The notes beneath the pieces were generated by a model. It ran no database searches, was not told the DNA's origin, and saw only the letters and a program-made list of their open reading frames with translations. Both the position numbers and the translations under genes were made by a program. Positions 58,425-64,000 of a DNA stretch of 64,000 bases are shown here, one piece after another; position 1 is the first letter of the stretch; each line of letters opens with the position of its first letter. The stretch comes from Bog-473 sp036489775 (GTDB lineage: Bacteria; Actinomycetota; Acidimicrobiia; Acidimicrobiales; RAAP-2), in contig DASXFC010000011.1 of NCBI GenBank assembly GCA_036489775.1, forward strand, positions 1 through 64,000, read 5' to 3'.

Positions 58425-59314
58425 AGGTCCGTATCGGGATCAGCGCCGGCGGCGAAACCTTGGCGGCCGAGGCGATGGTGTCGCTCGGCCAGCAAATCGG
58501 CGAGTTCGGTTTCGACTCGCTCTGGCTACCCGAGGTGCTGTCCCGCCCGGGCCCCGATCCCCTGGTCGGGTTGGCCTGGGTGTCAGGGGCCTGTCCGGGT
58601 CTCAAGATCGGCACCACCATGCTGTTGCCCGGTCGCAACCTGGTCTGGTTGGCCAAGGCGGTGGCCACGCTCGACGTGCTCTCTGGTGGCCGCTTCCTCC
58701 TGACCTTCGTGCCTGGTCTGTCGATCGGCGGGGAGCGACGGGCCATCGGCATCCCGTCGGCCGCGCGCGGTGACCTCATGGACGAAGCCCTGCCCGTCCT
58801 GCGGCGTCTGTGGGCCGGTGAGACGGTGAGCCATGAAGGCGCCACCGGCTCGTTCACCGAAATCTCGGTGTCGCCCCAACCGCTGCAGGACCCCTTCGAA
58901 GTGTGGCTCGGTGGCAATCAGGATGCCGCGCTGGAGCGGTGCGGCCGGATGGGTGACGGCTGGATCCCCGCTCTCTGTACCATCGAGGAGGCAGCCCAGG
59001 GCCGCCAGGTCATCGAGCGGGTGGCGGCCGAGCACGAGCGCTCCATCAGCGCGGAGCACTTCGGCATCAGCATCGCCTATGCGCCGCCCGGCTTCGACTT
59101 CGGCGACGAGCGGGTCGCCGCGCTGGCCAAGCGGGCCCGGGGGCGGCCGCTCGAAACCATCGTCCCAGTCGGCCTCGACGGTCTCCGCCGCATGCTCGAG
59201 GGCTATCTCGAGGTCGGCTTCTCGAAGTTTCTGGTGCGACCGCTGGCACCACCGGAGAGCTGGCGGAGTGAGCTCGAAACGCTGGCTGGCGCGGTCGGGG
59301 ATCTCCAGACTTAG
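58421..59314 (+). CDS. LLM-class F420-dependent oxidoreductase
   Basis: 297 residues. KVRIGISAGGETLAAEAMV, FGFDSLWLPEVLSRPGPDPL, GLKIGTTMLLPGRNLVWLAK, LDVLSGGRFLLTFVPGL and VWLGGNQDAALERCGRMGDG mark the LLM fold. The C-terminal LEGYLEVGFSKFLVRPL is also typical. GTG 58421 overlaps the threonine aldolase stop. Substrate unknown; a pathway link to aldehyde release by the aldolase is only suggested by coupling. Confidence 0.88.
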   Translation: MKVRIGISAGGETLAAEAMVSLGQQIGEFGFDSLWLPEVLSRPGPDPLVGLAWVSGACPGLKIGTTMLLPGRNLVWLAKAVATLDVLSGGRFLLTFVPGLSIGGERRAIGIPSAARGDLMDEALPVLRRLWAGETVSHEGATGSFTEISVSPQPLQDPFEVWLGGNQDAALERCGRMGDGWIPALCTIEEAAQGRQVIERVAAEHERSISAEHFGISIAYAPPGFDFGDERVAALAKRARGRPLETIVPVGLDGLRRMLEGYLEVGFSKFLVRPLAPPESWRSELETLAGAVGDLQT

Positions 59315-59374
59315 CGGCCGGCGGGCCGGGCCCGGTGGATCGAACCCACCGGGCTGGCCCATACGCTCCTTCCG

Positions 59375-60196
59375 ATGGCTGACCAGACGCTCACCCTCAT
59401 GGCGGTCCACGCCCATCCCGACGACGAGTCGATCTCGACGGGCGGGATCCTGGCCCGCTATGCCGACGAGGGCATCCGCACCGTGCTGGTCACCTGCACC
59501 AATGGCGAGCTCGGTGATGCCCCCGGCGGGATAAAGCCGGACAACCCCGACCACGACGAGCAGGTGGTGGTGCCCCTCCGCCTCAGCGAACTCGAGGCCA
59601 GCTGTGCCGTTCTCGGCGTGCAACACCTCGAACTGCTCGGTTACCACGACTCGGGGATGGAGGGATGGCCTCAGAACCTGTTGCCCGACGCGTTTTGGAA
59701 TACGCCGGTCGAGGTAGCGGCAGCCAAGTTGGCCGACCTCATGCGGATCTACCAGCCCGATGTCGTCGTGACCTATGACGAGCACGGGTTCTACGGCCAT
59801 CCCGACCACATCCAGGCCAACCGCATCACTCACGCCGCCATCGAGCAGTGCCAGATCCCCTCGAAGCTGTACTACACCGGCATCGCCCGATCCGGTATCA
59901 AGGCGTTCCGCCAGACCCTGGTCGAGCACGGCATCGTCCCGCCCAGCGAGGTCGAGGAAGATCCCGAGTTCGGGACGCCCGATGAACTGATCACGACCGT
60001 GGTGGACTGCGTCGCCTACGCGCCGCGCAAGTTCGCTTCACTGCAGGCGCACGCCAGCCAGAGCGACAATATCTTCTTCCTCCAGATGGGTGAGGAGATG
60101 TTCGCCGGCATCATGGGTACCGAAAGCTTTGTCCGCGTCCTCGACCGCACTGCGGCGCCCACCCCAGAGGACGACCTGTTCGCCGGTCTGCGCTGA
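59375..60196 (+). CDS. mca: PIG-L family zinc deacetylase, Mca/MshB-like
   Basis: 273 residues. The zinc motif is HPDD at 14-17 in VHAHPDDESISTGGIL, with the third ligand histidine in YDEHGFYGHPDHIQANR. Ending TPEDDLFAGLR is typical of mycothiol S-conjugate amidase. Mca cleaves mycothiol conjugates of toxins; MshB deacetylates GlcNAc-inositol during mycothiol synthesis. Family overlap makes the choice uncertain. Either implies a mycothiol-using actinobacterium. ATG 59375 stands alone with its own upstream region of 60 bp. Confidence 0.85.
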   Translation: MADQTLTLMAVHAHPDDESISTGGILARYADEGIRTVLVTCTNGELGDAPGGIKPDNPDHDEQVVVPLRLSELEASCAVLGVQHLELLGYHDSGMEGWPQNLLPDAFWNTPVEVAAAKLADLMRIYQPDVVVTYDEHGFYGHPDHIQANRITHAAIEQCQIPSKLYYTGIARSGIKAFRQTLVEHGIVPPSEVEEDPEFGTPDELITTVVDCVAYAPRKFASLQAHASQSDNIFFLQMGEEMFAGIMGTESFVRVLDRTAAPTPEDDLFAGLR

Positions 60197-60198
60197 GT

Positions 60199-60228
60199 CC
60201 AGCGGGCCTGGGCCCGCGCCCCCGCTGG
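60199..60228. terminator. bidirectional hairpin between convergent genes
   Basis: CCAGCGGG at 60199-60206 pairs perfectly with CCCGCTGG at 60221-60228. It lies 2 bp past the Mca stop and 34 bp from the stop of the leftward membrane-protein gene. No T-run on either side. An internal alternative stem GCGGGCC/GGCCCGC also exists. Likely reduces read-through between convergent genes. Confidence 0.6.
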
Positions 60229-60262
60229 GAGATGGCGGCGAGGGCCCGGCCCACCGAGCGCC

Positions 60263-60727
60263 CTACGTCGAGCCGAGTGGGGTGACCCGGCCCGCTCTCG
60301 AGGGCGCCGATCCTGCGAGGCACAGCGCCGCGGCGACGGCGAGCACCACGGCGATGGTGAGTTCGATGGCGAAGGCCTCCATGGCGAACGGGGCCTGCCA
60401 TGTCTCGGTGAACCCGAACAGTCCATGGGTCACCGAGAGGAGGAAGCCTCCAAGCGTTGAGAGCGCGAAACCAAACCCGAGGAGGGCCGCCCACACCTGC
60501 CGGAAGGCCAGCACGGCCAATCCGATGACCAGGCCGCCGATCGACTGAAGCAGGAAGAGCGGTCCGATGGTCGGGATCTGCTTGTAGCCCACCGACTCCC
60601 ACAGGTGGAAGTGGACGGCGCTGGACCAGATGATGAGGGCCCCGCCGACGATCAGGGCCGTCGTGGCGGCCAGGTCGACCGGACGGGTGCTCCGTCGCGG
60701 TCCTGACCAGAGCGGGGCCGTCTTCAT
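60263..60727 (-). CDS. four-helix integral membrane protein, function unknown
   Basis: 154 residues from ATG 60727. Four hydrophobic segments: LAATTALIVGGALIIWSSAV, TIGPLFLLQSIGGLVIGLAV, AALLGFGFALSTLGGFLLSV and AFAIELTIAVVLAVAAALCL. A histidine-bearing loop (VHFHLWESVGYK) follows the first helix. No enzymatic motif is seen. It is the only gene in its direction here, convergent with mca and divergent from the ECF sigma factor across about 120 bp. Confidence 0.7.
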   Translation of the reverse strand: MKTAPLWSGPRRSTRPVDLAATTALIVGGALIIWSSAVHFHLWESVGYKQIPTIGPLFLLQSIGGLVIGLAVLAFRQVWAALLGFGFALSTLGGFLLSVTHGLFGFTETWQAPFAMEAFAIELTIAVVLAVAAALCLAGSAPSRAGRVTPLGST

Positions 60728-60846
60728 GCCTTTGGTTCGGATCGGTCGCACCGGACGGATGTCATTGTTCCCATGTCAGCTTTACGCCCAGCGCCGGACC
60801 GGGGATTGGAACATCCCGGGAGCCGGATCCTGCGTATACCCAAGCA

Positions 60847-61437
60847 ATGGGACAATTGGGCATGGTCGACACCACGCTGTCGGACGAAGATCTCCTGGCC
60901 GGGATGGCCGTGGGTGATCAGGCCGCCGCTGTCGCCTTCGTCCGCCGCTACCAGCGTCGGGTCTTCGGTCTGGCCTACTCAATGGCCAACGACGCCTCGG
61001 TGGCCGAGGAGGTGGCCCAGGAGGCGCTGCTGCGGGTCTGGCGGCACGCGCCGGTGTTCGACCCCCGGCGGGGTTCGGTCACGTCATGGGTGCTGACCAT
61101 CACGCGCAACCTCACCATCGATGCTCTGCGTATGCGCCGGGCGGTCCCCACCGATCCCGGCGACTTCGCCGCGGCGGCCAACATCAGCCTCGAGCACAAC
61201 CCCGAGGACGGCATCAGGCGACTTGACCTGTCCGAGACGCTGCGGGCGGCGCTCTCGCAGCTCTCACCCGAGCAGCGCCGAGCGGTGGTGTTGGCCTCGG
61301 TCTATGGCCGAACGGCACTGGAGATCAGCGAGGAGGAGGGCATTCCGCTGGGCACGGCCAAGACGCGCATCAGGACCGGGCTGCTCCGCCTGCGGGCCTC
61401 GATCGCCCACGTGGTGGAAGCGGAGGAGGAGCGATGA
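60847..61437 (+). CDS. ECF-family RNA polymerase sigma factor
   Basis: 196 residues. Region 2 spans FVRRYQRRVFGLAYSMANDA and VAEEVAQEALLRVWRHAPVF, with region 2.4 near SVTSWVLTITRNLTIDALR. Region 4 is LSPEQRRAVVLASVYGRTAL and EISEEEGIPLGTAKTRIRTG. It resembles SigK-type factors whose anti-sigma factor carries zinc. ATG 60847 is 6 bp after TATACC, compatible with leaderless initiation. It is coupled to the anti-sigma gene by ATGA overlap. Confidence 0.94.
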   Translation: MGQLGMVDTTLSDEDLLAGMAVGDQAAAVAFVRRYQRRVFGLAYSMANDASVAEEVAQEALLRVWRHAPVFDPRRGSVTSWVLTITRNLTIDALRMRRAVPTDPGDFAAAANISLEHNPEDGIRRLDLSETLRAALSQLSPEQRRAVVLASVYGRTALEISEEEGIPLGTAKTRIRTGLLRLRASIAHVVEAEEER

Positions 61438-62111
61438 GCAGCGAGCGCGAGACGCCGACCTGCGAGGCCTTCGAGGGCGACCTGGCCGAGCTGGCGCTCG
61501 GCATCCTGACCGGGCGGCAGCGCGCCGCCACCCTGGCTCACGTGGAGTCCTGTCCCCGGTGCGCCGACGAGCTCGAGCATCTCTCGCGCACGGCCGACGC
61601 CGTGTTGCTCGTGGCGCCCGAGAGCGAACCTCCCGTGGGGTTCGAAGTCCGCCTGTTCGAGCGGATGGGTGTGCGCGACGTCGAGCGGGGACGTTGGGGT
61701 CGCCGACCCTCGCGCCTCGTGCTGGCTGTCGCCGCCGCAGTGGTGGCGCTGGCCATCGGTCTCGGTGTGGGTTGGGCCACCGGCTCGCGGACGCATGTCC
61801 CGACCCAGGCGATCGGTAACCCGGAGGCCTCGGCCGCGCTGGTCAGCGACGGCGTCAAGGTGGGTCACGTCACGATCGATGGCGGCTCGAAGCCCTGGGT
61901 GATGATGACCCTCGACGACTCGAAGGCTCGGGGTCGGGTGACCTGCGAGGTGGTGATGCAGGACGGCAGCGTCCACACCGTGGGCTCGTTCGTGGCCACG
62001 CAGGGTTACGGTGCCTGGGGCGCCCCGCTGCACGCAGCAGCGTCGTCGGTGAAGATGGCCGAAGTGAGGTCAGCCAGCGGCGCGGTGATCGCCACCGCGC
62101 CGCTGCACTGA
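61434..62111 (+). CDS. membrane-anchored zinc anti-sigma factor
   Basis: 225 residues. The N-terminal zinc-binding anti-sigma motif has H36, C40 and C43 in HVESCPRC. A single membrane span lies at about 94-114 (LVLAVAAAVVALAIGLGVGW), and the C-terminal extracytoplasmic domain (about 120-225) resembles RskA-type anti-sigma C-domains. It should hold the adjacent sigma factor at the membrane until proteolysis. Coupled to the sigma gene by ATGA overlap; converges on ahcY with a 4-bp gap. Confidence 0.9.
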   Translation: MSSERETPTCEAFEGDLAELALGILTGRQRAATLAHVESCPRCADELEHLSRTADAVLLVAPESEPPVGFEVRLFERMGVRDVERGRWGRRPSRLVLAVAAAVVALAIGLGVGWATGSRTHVPTQAIGNPEASAALVSDGVKVGHVTIDGGSKPWVMMTLDDSKARGRVTCEVVMQDGSVHTVGSFVATQGYGAWGAPLHAAASSVKMAEVRSASGAVIATAPLH

Positions 62112-62115
62112 TCTC

Positions 62116-63567
<1,452 letters not shown>

Positions 63568-63590
63568 AGCAACTCCTTCTCATCGGTCTT

Positions 63591-63679
63591 CACGTGCGCG
63601 GGCGCGCAAACAAGGTGCGGGCCATACGGCGAAAGCGCAGCGCACGTGCTCCGACCTCTGTCGGAGGCCGTTTGCCCGC
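63591..63679 (-). promoter_or_regulatory. candidate pseudoknotted RNA in the ahcY leader
   Basis: Reading the leftward transcript: helix P1 pairs GCGGGC (63674-63679) with GCCCGC (63617-63622) and ACGGC (63667-63671) with GCCGT (63626-63630). Hairpin P2 is CUCCGA/UCGGAG (63649-63666) directly after the P1 5' strand. A 9-bp helix then pairs CACGUGCGC (63640-63648) with GCGCACGUG (63591-63599), crossing P1, which is an H-type pseudoknot. It ends about 10 bases before the ribosome-binding site. I could not match the SAH riboswitch consensus I remember. A ligand-binding or alternative-fold regulator is plausible. Confidence 0.5.
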
Positions 63680-63796
63680 TCCAAGGTTAGATCAGGCCGA
63701 TCACTGCTGTGCGCACGGCCCACCATCCCCGGTTGAGCGGCCCGCCGGGCCTACGGTCGAACTGCCCTATCGGGTGCGCCGGGGGGCAGGGGGTGG

Positions 63797-64000
63797 ATGA
63801 TGAGCGTTGGACAATTCGAGAGCTTCGGCCCGTTCGCCTTCGGTGGGGTCTTCATCGTCATGGGCATTTTTGCCCTGTTCATCCTGCCGTTGGTCATCAT
63901 CATCGTGGCCAACCGGGCTGAGCCGGATAGCCGGGGCCTGCGGCCCTTTGCCGTCTACCTCTTCGGGATGTCATTCGTCACCCTGCAGTTGGCCTACGGG
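63797..64000 (+). CDS. membrane protein, N-terminal part (3' end outside window)
   Basis: The frame opens with two successive ATGs (63797 and 63800) and runs without a stop to the window end, giving 68 residues. It has a hydrophobic segment (about 16-38, GVFIVMGIFALFILPLVIII), a short polar loop with EPDSRG, and the start of another hydrophobic segment (FAVYLFGMSFVTLQLAYG). AGGGGG upstream can serve as ribosome-binding site. Function cannot be judged from this part. It is divergent from ahcY, sharing about 229 bp upstream. Confidence 0.65.
   Translation, partial: MMSVGQFESFGPFAFGGVFIVMGIFALFILPLVIIIVANRAEPDSRGLRPFAVYLFGMSFVTLQLAYG

Noticed and set aside
60805..60846. ECF-type autoregulated promoter (GGAAC with CGTA) before the sigma factor
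   Set aside because: The spacer between the two elements is about 20 bp, longer than the usual 16-17, so the match is not convincing.
63568..63720. Direct assignment of the ahcY leader as a known SAH riboswitch
   Set aside because: The order of helices and the conserved core sequence I recall for that class do not match, so only a candidate new element is claimed.

Overview
The window is high-G+C bacterial chromosome, roughly two-thirds G+C by eye, densely packed with about 60 genes on both strands. I see no phage, insertion sequence, tRNA, rRNA or CRISPR. The gene set points to an actinobacterium, most likely of class Acidimicrobiia. The evidence is a mycothiol-type Mca/MshB deacetylase, several F420/flavin LLM oxidoreductases, a PPOX-fold enzyme, a homodimeric AceE, an AccA3-like biotin carboxylase/carrier, a BlaI/M56 pair, and two secreted enzymes carrying the roughly 42-residue GYWLVASDGG repeat that I associate with this class. 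Placement is inference from gene content, not from a marker gene.

Layout. 1-2.4 kb: a hydrolase tail, thiE, an HhH-GPD repair protein, an Rrf2 regulator and a small CCPFF protein. 2.4-10.2 kb: a complete pyruvate dehydrogenase and lipoylation block (aceE leftward; rnhA, lpd, E2 and a fused LipB-LipA rightward). 10.2-15.4 kb: a repeat-bearing amidase, a PPOX protein, and a TetR gene divergent from an ABC1 kinase/P450 pair. 15.4-19.5 kb: cobalamin-dependent metH divergent from a corrinoid adenosyltransferase. 19.5-27.5 kb: nitroreductase, rhodanese-MoeB, hydrolase and aldo-keto reductase, then BlaI/M56 opposite CtaG, and a VKOR/DUF929 disulfide operon. 27.5-32.1 kb: VOC, ABM, M20 amidohydrolase, biotin carboxylase/BCCP, and birA divergent from it. 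32.1-38 kb: a tightly overlapping nucleotide-sugar and glycosyltransferase operon. 38-50 kb: accessory metabolism (secreted double-DTG protein, SDRs, LLM enzyme, methyltransferase, quinone reductase, GNATs, Tag, acyl-CoA synthetase, CoaA, ALDH). 50-53.3 kb: a secreted glycosidase-like repeat protein followed by a 620-bp gene-free stretch holding a perfect palindrome and a 33-35 bp repeat array. 53.3-60.2 kb: a four-gene overlapping LLM/thiolase/FabH/nucleotidyltransferase operon, threonine aldolase, another LLM enzyme, and Mca/MshB. 60.2-64 kb: membrane protein, ECF sigma/anti-sigma pair, ahcY, and a truncated membrane protein.

How the genes fit together: PDH E1, E2, E3 and both lipoylation activities lie within 8 kb. 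MetH and AhcY are two arms of the methyl cycle, and the adenosyltransferase handles the same cofactor family as MetH. BirA sits beside its likely biotin-carrier substrate. RmlB/RmlD-like, Ugd and Uxs-like enzymes feed two GT2 glycosyltransferases. The most intriguing non-coding signal is in the ahcY leader, where two helices interleave as an H-type pseudoknot just upstream of the ribosome-binding site; it is a candidate cis-regulatory RNA. The most notable protein architecture is the single-chain LipB-LipA.
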